A stretch of DNA of 64,000 bases from Lepidodermella squamata (Eukaryota > Gastrotricha), in the NCBI GenBank assembly GCA_047495785.1, contig JBLDXI010000019.1, forward strand, positions 3,559,881 through 3,623,880. The letters run 5' to 3'. Position numbers and translations under genes: made by a program. The notes beneath the pieces are model-generated. The model saw only the letters and a list, made by a program, of their open reading frames with translations, was not told the DNA's origin and ran no database searches. Position 1 is the stretch's first letter, and each line of letters starts with the position of its first letter. Below, one piece after another: positions 34,941 to 45,100 of the stretch.

Positions 34941-35658
34941 ACGATCCTGAAAACATAACAAAGATTTCGAAATTCATTTTGAAATTGCCACGATAAAAAT
35001 CTCACCCGCATCTGAGTCAAATATTTAATTCCACTGAGGGCCGCTTGTGTTTTGCGATGAAGAAATAAATAAAAGGTTAAAGTTAGTATTTATTTTTGGC
35101 ATTTTGGGGCCTGCAAATTGATTTTCGCCTCTTAAAGAACATTTGAGCTACTTGTTTAAATAACCGTTACGAAAAAATTTATGAAAAATTACAAGCATCG
35201 TAGAATGAACCGAGAGCAAAAATACAGCCAGAGTATAATTTCGGCTGCTGTCTGCTAAGCTCTAGGGTCTACGCCATCGTGATTAAAATCGTTTGACTGC
35301 ATCAGTGCAAGGTGCGAAGTGCAGGGGTGCTGGGGTGTCCCCAGCTCCCAGCTCCGGGACTCCAACCAGAAGAAGGCTGAAAAACCACAGGGGGGACACT
35401 TTGTTTCTTTGGCTGGGTACCGAATAAACCGAGAAAACACCTCAGTTTCCGGATCCTACTTCGCACACTGCTGCAGTGGGACTAAATGCTTGACGGTAAC
35501 CGAACGAGACGCTGTTAACATGAGAATTTAAACTACAATTTATGTACTTTGTTTTCAAGTCGCGAATTCATACATTCCAGCTATTCAGTTCACCTCATTG
35601 TGTCATGAGATAGTCATGAGTACTATGGTACGCCGCGGCTTGCTAAGAATCAGAAAAG
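34941..35658. other. 3' flank of paralogue B
   Basis: AATAAATAAAAGG near 35064 is a plausible poly(A) signal for paralogue B. No other gene recognised. Confidence 0.4.
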
Positions 35659-35710
35659 GCGTGATATTTTTAATGAGCGCCAACTTGGGACCTCATTAAA
35701 AATATCACGC
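35659..35710. repeat. Perfect 19-bp hairpin
   Basis: GCGTGATATTTTTAATGAG at 35659-35677 and its reverse complement at 35692-35710, with a 14-nt loop. A second ATTAAAAATCCCAAGT copy of part of the loop and arm follows. Confidence 0.85.
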
Positions 35711-35893
35711 ATTAAAAATCCCAAGTCCAACTTGACCAATGAATCATCTCATTACACTTTTTGCAATCAACTCAAGTCTCTTTTTGCTTAAGATTAACGA
35801 GATCAACACATCTTTACACAGCATCTCGCCGATGGTTTCCTGTAAATTAAATCCCAGCAGTTTTTAATTATTGACATTTAAGAAAGGGTCTTA

Positions 35894-36187
35894 CTTTTAG
35901 CGGAACCTAATTAGACTGTAGCGGAATCAAATTTTGGAATTTTCGATGTTCCTAAAACTCATTCGATGCTTATAAGGATGCCATGATTAATATAAATCGG
36001 CATAATTTAAAATAAATTACCTTTGAATTCCGCGTGAAATTCTGTATCAGCAAGCACTCTTCACTATAGAATTCAAAAATTGCTTTAATTCCGTAGAAAT
36101 ATTCGAAAATGGACCTTTTTCTTATCTAAAATTAGGTTCCGCAACATGTGTTAGTTCCGCTACAGTCAAATTTGGTTCCGCTAAAAG
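35894..36187. mobile_element. MITE with about 33-bp inverted ends
   Basis: CTTTTAGCGGAACC, then GACTGTAGCGGAA, at the left; the reverse complement TTCCGCTACAGTC...GGTTCCGCTAAAAG at the right. Length 294 bp, non-coding. The GCGGAA word also recurs inside. Confidence 0.65.
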
Positions 36188-36613
36188 ATATTCTCTTTAA
36201 AAAACTAAAATTTTATAAATCAACATTTTAAATTTCGAAATTGCTGGACTAAAAATTAAATAGTATGCCGCGGAATAATTATGCACAACGGGTGGCAAAC
36301 GAGGAACGAGGGGTCATGTAATGGGAGCTTCAAAGCCACGGCGTCCTATAGTACGCCTCATGCATTGTCTTGGATAAACAGTTCATTTATTGCATGAGAC
36401 GTAGCTAGGCCGGTATTTTGACCAAAACTTGTATAAGAACCAGCCATGTAACACCCGAATTTACACCTGTCAGCCTTAAAAGAGGCTTTATTACGCTCGG
36501 ATTTCGAGTAGAAAAAGACGAAAATTATTGTACTAAAAGGAGAACTAACACTTTTACTCAAGCTGTGTTCTCTCTTCAAGTTGCGCAACATACATAAAAT
36601 TTTCGCATTTTAA
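36188..36613. other. Non-coding; shares a motif with 41.8 kb
   Basis: GGCGTCCTATAGTACGCCTC near 36341 resembles GGCGTCCTACCTACGTCTCA near 41859; both are followed by ATG and T-rich sequence. A related dispersed repeat is likely. Confidence 0.35.
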
Positions 36614-37198
36614 CCCTCTAAGGCCGGCAGCTACCTAGTTTATACAACTTGAGTATACTCAAATGAAAAAAATCTTGTATCTTGAGAATGAGGAGCAGCC
36701 ACCTGACCAAACTTTTCACGAATGGTCTTCTCATCCATCTGAGTCTTATACCAATGAACTGACCGTATTACGCAATCCTCTGTTGCTTAACACCTGTTCA
36801 AATCTGATTATTGCCCATTTCGATAAAAAGTGCGATTTTTCATCTTAAAACAAGCAACAGACTTATGTTTTTCGCCCAATTTATGAGGGACGTTAGTAGA
36901 AACCTGTATTGGCACTAGTTTGAACTTTTTATATCAAACTGAGTGAATCTTGCTGGCACCCATCGAGTCAAATGGCTTAGATTCCCGATTGAGTATACAC
37001 ATAAAGCATACGAACGCGTGATTTGCGTGCTCACCTGTGTTACGCAAATAACGCGGTGAGTATGCGGTTTTCGGAATTGAGAAGCCCAGATGGCTATCTA
37101 AAACTGTGCCAAACCGTTAGTCCGGCAAAATTCGGAAAGTATGAGAATTTAAGGAGAGAAGTCGTAGTTTGAGTATACACGTTCCCGGCCTTAGAGGG
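36614..37198. mobile_element. piggyBac-like MITE, TTAA target
   Basis: TTAA then CCCTCTAAGGCCGG at the left and CCGGCCTTAGAGGG then TTAA at the right: 14-bp perfect ends beginning CCC next to a TTAA duplication, as in piggyBac elements. 585 bp. The 61-codon ORF inside has no transposase motif. Confidence 0.75.
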
Positions 37199-37448
37199 TT
37201 AATGAAAATTGAATCGTTTCCTGGATTTTAATCAGGAAATCCTGAAAAACTGTATCCAGCCTAGACCTTTCCGTGGCTTATTCAGAAACTTCGAAATCTT
37301 CTCCGAGGCTGGAACCTGGATCCAGCTTGGTAACTATGGCACCGGAACATTTCTTCTCTTTTTTTAAATTGACCCCGCTTTAATTCATAAAAATTTCAGG
37401 GATATTCAATTTTCTTTTCTTTTTAAACCCTGAAATTTTAATTTTTAC
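37199..37448. other. Spacer between MITE and LINE tail
   Basis: Nothing recognised. Confidence 0.4.
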
Positions 37449-37479
37449 AATAATAATAATAATAATGGTTTTATTTAGT

Positions 37480-37526
37480 CCTCCTCTCGATTAAGCATCT
37501 ATACCGTAAAAACGGTTTTGAGGAGG
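37480..37526 (-). other. LINE 3' UTR stem-loop
   Basis: Outer stem CCTCCTC (37480-37486) with GAGGAGG (37520-37526), inner stem ACCGT with ACGGT around AAAA. It lies between the ORF2 stop and the (ATT) tail and is likely the RT recognition structure. Confidence 0.6.
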
Positions 37527-37550
37527 GCGAAGGCAGGCGAAAGATGGAAA

Positions 37551-40500
37551 TCACCCACCCCCACAGTTGAAGATTCTACTTTTTCCAAAAAATTCATAAT
37601 CATTCATTGAGTCAACAATGTTGCGCCATTCAATTTTATCAAAAGAAAGTAATTCAGTCAATTGAAGATCAGGAATAATTTTAATTTCAAATTTATTTTC
37701 TTTTTCGCCGGATTTTTTGTTTTTAGCTGGCTTTTTGCCTTTCTGATTTTTGGGTTGTCTTTTCTTCCGGCGAACTTCCTTAACAATGCCAACCTTGTGT
37801 AGACTTCTGTTTATGCCGTTTATCCACCTAGTTCGAGGTCTGCCTCTCGGTGCGAACCACCCGAACGGAGGTGTCCACGTATAAATCAAGTTCAGAAGGC
37901 CGTACTCATCGTAATCACGAGATCTAATGATGTGTCCTAGATATCTTAAACGCTGTTTTTCAATGATGCGGCTGACTTCGATCAGACCTCCGCACAATGC
38001 CAATCTAATGTCAATGTTAGGAATATAATCCATCAGGTGTATACCTAAAATCGCTCGTAGCCAACGATATTCTAAAACATTCAACCTATTTTCCTGGCTT
38101 AAAGAAATATTCCAGGATTCGCAGGCGTAAATGATGGTAGGTACGATGACGCAAGTGAGTACTTTCAATTTGGTTTGTAATGACACATGATTCCTACTGC
38201 ACATGAATTTATTCATCGCACCAAATACGCTGCCAGCCTTTGAAATTCTATAATTTAATTCTTCGTCAATGCGACCGTCGCTGGTTATAATGCTACCTAA
38301 GTATTTGAATTTGGAAACCTTTTCCAGTTTCGATCCGCGCAGCTCTAGTTCATAATTTCTTACTGCAGCATCGTCCCTGGAAATGATCATGTATTGAGTT
38401 TTTGCCACGTTAATTTTCAATCCTAATTCTTCGCATGCCATGTCAAAAATTTCTAGAAGGCGCTTAATTTCGTCATGGTTCATGCCTAGGAGAGTTCCAT
38501 CATCGGCGAAAGCTAATAAATTTAGATAATCACCGTTGTTCATAGGGAAACCAAATTTTGTGTCGTATAATTTTTCGCAAATTTTGTTAAAAGTAGCAAT
38601 GAAAAGCAGAGGGGACAGCGGGCAGCCTTGCCTTAGACCCCTAGTTACATAGAAAAAATCGGAGACCTCAGAATCCACTTTTACCGCAACTTTATTTACT
38701 TTATATAGACTCTTAATCGCGTCAATAAGGCTAGTTTCAACACCCATGTTTTCCAAGGCTGTCCAAACCTTTTCCCTATCAACCAGATCATAGGCTTTTT
38801 CGAGGTCAATGAAGACAAGATGAAGTTCTTTGCGAAAGAAAATAATTTTTTCAATTATTTGTCTAAGAACAAAAATACAATCACGGGTGCCTTTAAGAGG
38901 CTGAAATCCGAATTGTAATTTGGAGATTTTCGATCCAATCAAAGACCTTAGTTTTCTTTCGAGGATAACAGCATAAAGTTTACCTACAACAGAAAGCAGA
39001 CTGATGCCTCGATAGTTTTGGCACTTGGATTTTTCACCCTTATTTTTATAAATCGGAGTAATAAGGGCGGTGGACCATTCCTCGGGGACCTTCTTTTCCC
39101 GCCAGGCTTGATTTAAAATTTCACCTAACCATTTGGTATTTGCTTCTGACAAAGCTTTGATCATCTCAGGTCTAATTTCGTCAATACCCGGGGCCTTCCC
39201 GTTTTTCATGTGATCAATAGCTCCCTCAATTTCGGCCTGGGTAATTTCGGTGAGATTAGTTAAATCGGGTGGTTCGGGTTCAGGATCGGGGTCATGAGGT
39301 TGGTTCTCTAGTCCCTCTAAGAGGTCCATGAAATAACTTTTCATCACTTCCAAGATTTCGTCAATACTGTCCGTTAGCGAGCCATCCGATTTTTCGAGTG
39401 GGTCTGGTTCACCTTTACTTCTTCCTTCGCCTCGGATTCGCTTGATTTCATGCCAAAATTTTTTGATGTTATCGTAATCAAAGGGATTTTCCAGAAGTTT
39501 ATCTAGTTCGGCAAATTCGTTCTGGTCTTTCAAGAGTTTCACTCGCTCTAGAGCATGGTTTTTCTGGTTCCTATTTCGCGTGAATTCCTCTCTTGAAATA
39601 CGGCCCTTGGTATAATTTTTAAAATTTTCCTTGCCTTTTTGAATGATTTCATTGGCTAATGGGGACCACCACGGGGGTTTTTCACTGACCGTGCCAACTT
39701 TCCTTTCACCGCAGGTTTCCCTAGCGGTGTCAAGAAGATTAGACTTGGTAGCAGACCAGTTTTCTTCAATAGATTTTGGCTCGTTCGACAAAATTCGAGT
39801 GTTAACAGTTAAATTTTCATTGAATTTTCCAGCGTATTCTTCTTTTCGCAATAAATGGTGCTTGATCGACTTTTTAATAATTTCTTTCTTTCGATTGAAA
39901 TTTGGGCAGTCGATGACGCCTCTGACCAGCCTATGATCTGATTCAAGAATGGGTGTTTCTTCAATGTCGCAGAATGAAAATTTGTCTTTAAAGTTCTTAT
40001 CAATCAGGATATAATCGAGAAATGATCTTTTTCGTCTGGCCCCGTTGCCCCTCTGCCATGTGTAACCGGTATTTGGAAAGTATGTATTAATAAAGCATAA
40101 ATTGTTACTGTTCGCAAATTCTATCCACAAATCGCCTTTATCGTTGCCAATTTTGTCACCATAAGGTCCTACTGTTTTTGAGCTCTCTGTGCTAAAAATA
40201 CGTCCATTCAGATCGCCCATTATTATAGTAAAACCCTTTTTCGCACTTATCCTAGCGTACTCTTGTTGTAAGACATGGAGAAAAGCGTCTAATGTTTTAG
40301 TACAAGTAGTAGCCGGTGCGTACACAGAAATAATATTATAAACTTCGCGATTGACTTTAAGCCTCACAGAAATAATACGTTCATTTAAGGGATTGACATC
40401 AATAATAGTGATGTTTTTACAGCGACGAACATAAACAGCTGCCCCAGCCTGGGCTCTACCATCATTTACGCCACTATAAAACAGAGTACCGTGCCTTAGA

Positions 40501-40826
40501 TTTAATTTGCCTCGTCCTTTGAAGCAATGTTCTTGCACAGCGACTGCATCATATTTACAAAATTCGAAATCGGCTTCTTCTTCCTTTTCATTCAAGGTGG
40601 CAATGTTAAGGGTACAAATTTTAAATGGGACAAATGAATTTTCAGTAATTTTTGATTCGCGCAAAATTGTTGATCTCTTACTTTTTCGTCGATTTTTTCG
40701 TCTTTTCCTCTTCGCCTTGCCTTCGCCCTTCCCAGTCTTCTCATCCGGAAAAAAATTATCAATGTTGTTCAATTCATCAAATTTGTTATTGAGCAGAATC
40801 GGTTTCGGGAGTGGGTGATATCGTGA
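37551..40826 (-). CDS. LINE ORF2: AP endonuclease plus reverse transcriptase
   Basis: Open from the codon after the ORF1 stop (40826) to TGA at 37551, about 1091 codons. No ATG lies near the start. Endonuclease features in order: KICTLNIATLN, VAVQEH, ISVYAPA, IMGDLNGRI and ESDHRLVRG. The RT domain follows: TPIYKNKG, NYRGISLLS, FIDLEKAYD (first catalytic Asp), GLRQGCPLSPLLF and FADD (38499-38510). A C-terminal part has a Cys region and RGRPRTRWING, the ending seen in RTE-like elements. It nicks target DNA and copies the LINE RNA in place. Clade is uncertain; RTE-like elements commonly lack this type of ORF1. Confidence 0.85.
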   Translation of the reverse strand, partial: SRYHPLPKPILLNNKFDELNNIDNFFPDEKTGKGEGKAKRKRRKNRRKSKRSTILRESKITENSFVPFKICTLNIATLNEKEEEADFEFCKYDAVAVQEHCFKGRGKLNLRHGTLFYSGVNDGRAQAGAAVYVRRCKNITIIDVNPLNERIISVRLKVNREVYNIISVYAPATTCTKTLDAFLHVLQQEYARISAKKGFTIIMGDLNGRIFSTESSKTVGPYGDKIGNDKGDLWIEFANSNNLCFINTYFPNTGYTWQRGNGARRKRSFLDYILIDKNFKDKFSFCDIEETPILESDHRLVRGVIDCPNFNRKKEIIKKSIKHHLLRKEEYAGKFNENLTVNTRILSNEPKSIEENWSATKSNLLDTARETCGERKVGTVSEKPPWWSPLANEIIQKGKENFKNYTKGRISREEFTRNRNQKNHALERVKLLKDQNEFAELDKLLENPFDYDNIKKFWHEIKRIRGEGRSKGEPDPLEKSDGSLTDSIDEILEVMKSYFMDLLEGLENQPHDPDPEPEPPDLTNLTEITQAEIEGAIDHMKNGKAPGIDEIRPEMIKALSEANTKWLGEILNQAWREKKVPEEWSTALITPIYKNKGEKSKCQNYRGISLLSVVGKLYAVILERKLRSLIGSKISKLQFGFQPLKGTRDCIFVLRQIIEKIIFFRKELHLVFIDLEKAYDLVDREKVWTALENMGVETSLIDAIKSLYKVNKVAVKVDSEVSDFFYVTRGLRQGCPLSPLLFIATFNKICEKLYDTKFGFPMNNGDYLNLLAFADDGTLLGMNHDEIKRLLEIFDMACEELGLKINVAKTQYMIISRDDAAVRNYELELRGSKLEKVSKFKYLGSIITSDGRIDEELNYRISKAGSVFGAMNKFMCSRNHVSLQTKLKVLTCVIVPTIIYACESWNISLSQENRLNVLEYRWLRAILGIHLMDYIPNIDIRLALCGGLIEVSRIIEKQRLRYLGHIIRSRDYDEYGLLNLIYTWTPPFGWFAPRGRPRTRWINGINRSLHKVGIVKEVRRKKRQPKNQKGKKPAKNKKSGEKENKFEIKIIPDLQLTELLSFDKIEWRNIVDSMNDYEFFGKSRIFNCGGG

Positions 40827-41717
40827 CTAGTAATAGAACGGCATCCTGTGTTGCTGCGGGTGGCCGCCGTAGCCGTAGCCGTTGTTGTTGCGGTTGAAGT
40901 TGAAAGTGCCGTGTTGGTTGTTGCGGTAATCGTTGTTGCTGTTGAAGTTGTTGAAACCGCCGCGATTTCGAGGCGGCCCGCGGTATTGCTGTTGGTAAAA
41001 CCCGTTGTTGTTGTTGTTATTCACACATTGCTTCCCGATGTGGCCGTAGCCTTGACAGCGCCAGCATTGTGGTCCCGGCGGGTGAGGTTCAGGCGGGCGT
41101 GTCGTCACGGGTGGTTTGTAGTCTTCCAACGGTTCGTGTCTCGACACGAGTTGATTTGCCTCGGAGCAATATTGCTTGATGTAGGCGCTGCCTTGCATAA
41201 GATTAGCGCCGCGAATCTCTAGACCTTCGATTCCTTGGTCTTCATAGGCCTTTTTCTCGCTCGCTAGTTCTTCTTGGACAGCCTTCATATGTCCAGTTGC
41301 GGGGTGCTTCGCCTTCAGGGGTGTTTTCCAAGACTTCGCTTCAAATAGAACGCGCTCCTTTGATCTTCGAGCATCTTGAACGAATTCGATAATGATCGTA
41401 CCGTCCGCTTTTCTTTCTTTTATCATCCAGCTCGTGATTTCTTGCGGGATAAGTTTTCGCACCTCTTCTCGCCAGTTGGTTTCTGGGATGCCAGAGATTT
41501 CCAACAGATCCTGGTTAAGGATTTTTTCCACCATATGATCCGCCTTTTCTTTTTCTTTCTTGGCTTGCTTCGACTCCAGTACCGAGATGACATCGCATTG
41601 GAGGCCAGAGACCAGTCGTCTCAACTTTTCGCGTTCCTCCGGGCTGACTTCCAGCTCGTCGATTGCCTTGTTGAGAGCGATGAATTTCTCGGCCGTTCCA
41701 GTGCCAGATTGAGCCAT
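40827..41717 (-). CDS. LINE ORF1: gag-like RNA-binding protein with CCHC knuckle, 296 aa
   Basis: ATG at 41717. The N-terminal two-thirds is helical and charged (likely multimerisation, then an RNA-binding fold). Residues 218-231 form one zinc knuckle, CWRCQGYGHIGKQC (C-x2-C-x4-H-x4-C). The C-terminus is Asn/Gly/Gln/Arg-rich (a run of Asn, then RGG-like and YGYGG pieces), like disordered RNA-binding tails. It ends YY-UAG. The frame then continues open into ORF2 without any further stop, which is unusual (see findings). Its role is to coat LINE RNA and guide it to chromatin. Confidence 0.85.
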   Translation of the reverse strand: MAQSGTGTAEKFIALNKAIDELEVSPEEREKLRRLVSGLQCDVISVLESKQAKKEKEKADHMVEKILNQDLLEISGIPETNWREEVRKLIPQEITSWMIKERKADGTIIIEFVQDARRSKERVLFEAKSWKTPLKAKHPATGHMKAVQEELASEKKAYEDQGIEGLEIRGANLMQGSAYIKQYCSEANQLVSRHEPLEDYKPPVTTRPPEPHPPGPQCWRCQGYGHIGKQCVNNNNNNGFYQQQYRGPPRNRGGFNNFNSNNDYRNNQHGTFNFNRNNNGYGYGGHPQQHRMPFYY

Positions 41718-41760
41718 CGTTTATAATTATTTCAATTAAAAAACCTTAGACACAAATCAA

Positions 41761-42184
41761 ATTCGCAGATGGTTATATTTTTACAGTATAAGAATATTCT
41801 TGAATATTCATGCATGAGACCAGCATGACACCCCGTTTGCATGGCGGGGTTCAAGCTGCGGCGTCCTACCTACGTCTCATGATTTATTGCGGATAATGGA
41901 TGTGGAAGTGCTCTTAGCTTGTTCAAAACAGCTTTCATGCTATTTACAAGCTCGATACTTCTGGAGTCCAAACAGATTTACAGTATAACATTGTTGAAAG
42001 ATTTAGTTTTATAAATGATGATGGCTGGGCCTTTAAATTTTGCCGTAGGCGGCGTGGCGGAGCGATTAGGATGCCATGGCTGCAAACCCCCACCTCGAGC
42101 GACTCGCAAAGCTTTAAACCATCAGTTTGTTTTTCAATGGTTGAGAAAATAAAGATTTGAGAATCGAGATTCGAGTACTTATCG
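41761..42184. other. Spacer between LINE and paralogue C
   Basis: It holds the GGCGTCCTAC-type motif shared with 36.3 kb and, at about 42050, a tRNA box-A-like GTGGCGGAGCGATTAGGATG without a matching T-arm. The promoter of paralogue C should be here. Confidence 0.35.
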
Positions 42185-45100
42185 ATGAGAATCGTGGCAA
42201 TAGCTATCAGCTTATCGGCATTTTGTCATCTGGCTAACTCGCAAGTTACGTTATGCTCAAATGCTAAATTTCAGCCACAATACTCATTCAACGATACGTC
42301 ATCATTTAACGCATCTTGGATTCGTGATCATTATGCATGGTCGAATGAGACAATCTACCCCGAAATCGTGAGGTTTCGGCCATATTCTGGGTATAATACC
42401 TATTTTTTCGGCCAATGGGTGAACACGAGAGAGGTATCAGAGGGCTCAAATCACATAGTAAATGACAGCTAAACAGTTCGAAAATATTTTTAGAAATTCC
42501 TTTTGGACGATTTCTATGTGGAATTAACAATAGCCAGCGGAAACTTCAGCAATTCATCGCAGAACCCAGGAATTGGCATTTTTTTGCGCAACTCGCACGC
42601 TGCTTTATTCGGATATGAATTCAACATCGATTTCACTACTCAAATAGGTTTGCTTTCTACTTGTCATGTAGTGCCCTACGCCCTATGTATGCATAATTTC
42701 CGTCTTTATTTTTTTCGATCTTTTCTTGGAATTGATTGGTAGAAAGGTAGACTTTTTCCAGAGGGGAAAGGGGATAACGATTTCAGCTTAGCGTTGGATA
42801 TTTTTTACGTTAATTTGAACGAAAATGGTCCATGGTTTGCTTAAATTTCGGTAGATCCTGGGTTACCCAGTCCAGCATCTGAAAAGCCGAAAAAGGGGTA
42901 AAATCGAATGGTACTTAGTTGTTCAGCTTCCCCGTTTTCAACGGCCGAACAAAGCCGAGAACTTCTGTTTGAATTTTTGTTCGGCGTTGTTCGGGCATGT
43001 TCACAGCTTGCGATATAAATTCCAGAAAAAAAAATTGAACAAATCTGTGGACGCGGTGGGATTTGAACGATGATTCACACATCCCACACGCAGCCTCTTT
43101 CACCACTAAGCCGCCTGCTTCCAAGGCTTTGTCTTGGAATCAGAGACCGATTTTTTACTATTTAACTGCCTAAACGCCTATCTCGGAAACTGTGATGGCT
43201 ATGAAGATTCTGAAAAGCACATTTTCAGGCCCGCCTACGTTACGGCTCCGCGCGCGCTCCTATTGGACGGCCATTTCGCGCACACTGTTACGCAACGCAC
43301 GAGCTGACCAATAGGAGCGCGCGCAGAGCCGTAACGTAGGCGGGCCTGAAAATGTGCTTTTCAGAATCTTCATAGCCATCACAGTTTCCGAGATAGAACT
43401 AAGTACCATTCGATTTTACCCCTTTTTGAATTTTTGTTCGGTCTTGTTGTGGCATGATTACAGCTTGCGATATAAATGGGTGGGATTTGAACCATCATTC
43501 ACACATCCCACACGCAGCCTCTTTCACCACTAAGCCGCCTGCTTCCAAGGCTTTGTCTTGGAATCAGAGACCGATTTTTTACTATTTAACTGCCTAAACG
43601 CCTATCTCGGAAACTGTGATGGCTATGAAGATTCTGAAAAGCACATTTTCCGAAGTGCGAATTCTTCCGCGACGTGAACGCCTAAACATGAAGGATAGAG
43701 CAAGGCGAAGTTCATCATACGCAGAATCATTTGTAGCAATTATGTACTGGAGAAATCGCTAAATTGTTTGTCGCCAAGGATAATAACCACTTTCTTAATA
43801 TTAAATTACCAGGGATGGGCATCTTCATGTCACCCTTGAATAAGGGTGTATTCGGTGGCTGGGTTACACCAAATCCGGACTTCGGGAAATGGGGAAGTTG
43901 GCAATGGCTCAACAAGTCTTGCGGCGCCTTTGAATGGTGCTGGCCAGCATCGCAAGCTTTTGTTAATACTTACATGAGGAATCAGAAAGTCACATGGAAG
44001 CTCCGAGTGCAGTTGGCTAATCTTTCGTTAGAAGTTTGCATTTTCAACACTAATAATTGCACGCGAACCTTGAGCAACATCGCAATGCCCACATCCTTCC
44101 AATCCTACTTCGGAATTATGAACCCATACTTGGTTGTTTCCACCGCGCTTTCTAACAGCAGCTCCCCAATCGGCCTATATTCCATCAACGTTTGGGATTG
44201 TGGGAAATCTCAATCAACAACACGTCTGACGGTAAATATAAGTATTTTCAGCATAGAGTATCAATTATGTGAATCAATAAGGTTCCGAAGCGCAGACTGA
44301 TGTGCTCAATGGGGGCGTTTCGGCCTCAACTCTCATTTCAAAGCATCTCTGACTTGACGAATTATTGGAGCTACTACTCATATAGTATTCGGAATATTTC
44401 TGATGTTTTGTGGCCTCAAGAGCCATGCTCCCAACGCCTTAGACGAGAAAACGACAGGATTGGAGCGCTATGGGGCAATACAGTAACCACCTTATCTTAC
44501 ATATTACTTTCTTTTTGATGGGGTGATATGGTAAGAAATAAGCAACCCAAGAGAAACAAATTTCACTTTGATTTCTCATGCGAATCCATTGTTAAGCTGA
44601 AGTTTTCAGCGTGAACAACCATGCGACCATGCTGAGCCCGAATTTAGCATGCCCCGACCCCGCAAACGTGTCCTCGGTTGAGATACTGGAACCCCAAGAG
44701 GCAGGCGACGCGACGCCCGGCGACCGGAATTTTTGAATTTCCCCACAAACGCGTCGCCATGGAAAATATTTAAATTCAAATAATAAAAATTTGATTTAGT
44801 AATAAAATAACAGTTTAAAAATGTTTTCGAATTTTAAATTAAATTGCGTTCAAAATCAGAAAGCGCACTATTTGTTTTTTGGCATTTTTGACACTGCGGA
44901 TTTGACGGATTCGAAATCTGGCATTTTTCGCTCGAGTAGTGTGCGTGAGTGTCCGATCTGTACCATCATTGTCGATGCTTAGAGTAATAGTGCGTTGTCT
45001 ATTCCTCCAGATTTCGCGCAAAAGTCCACTGTGATACTTCGAGTGCGCGCTTGAAGTGGCCCGAACTAGGACGTTGTTTTACCTGCTGTCGTACGATTCT

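Larger units (their letters stand above)
37449..41760 (-). mobile_element. Full-length APE-type LINE retrotransposon
   Basis: On the minus strand the order is a short 5' UTR, ORF1 (gag-like), one UAG, ORF2 (endonuclease plus RT), a roughly 90-nt 3' UTR with a stem-loop, and an (ATT)6 tail at 37449-37466. Both ORFs are uninterrupted, so the copy is probably recent and may be active. The 5' boundary is approximate and the target-site duplication was not identified. Confidence 0.85.

Noticed and set aside
36663-36848. Candidate transposase ORF inside the piggyBac-like MITE
   Set aside because: Only 61 codons, no DDD motif or Cys-rich end.
42050-42110. tRNA-like sequence with a box A-like GTGGCGGAGCGATTAGG
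   Set aside because: No T-arm/box B and no pairing 3' acceptor stem within tRNA length.
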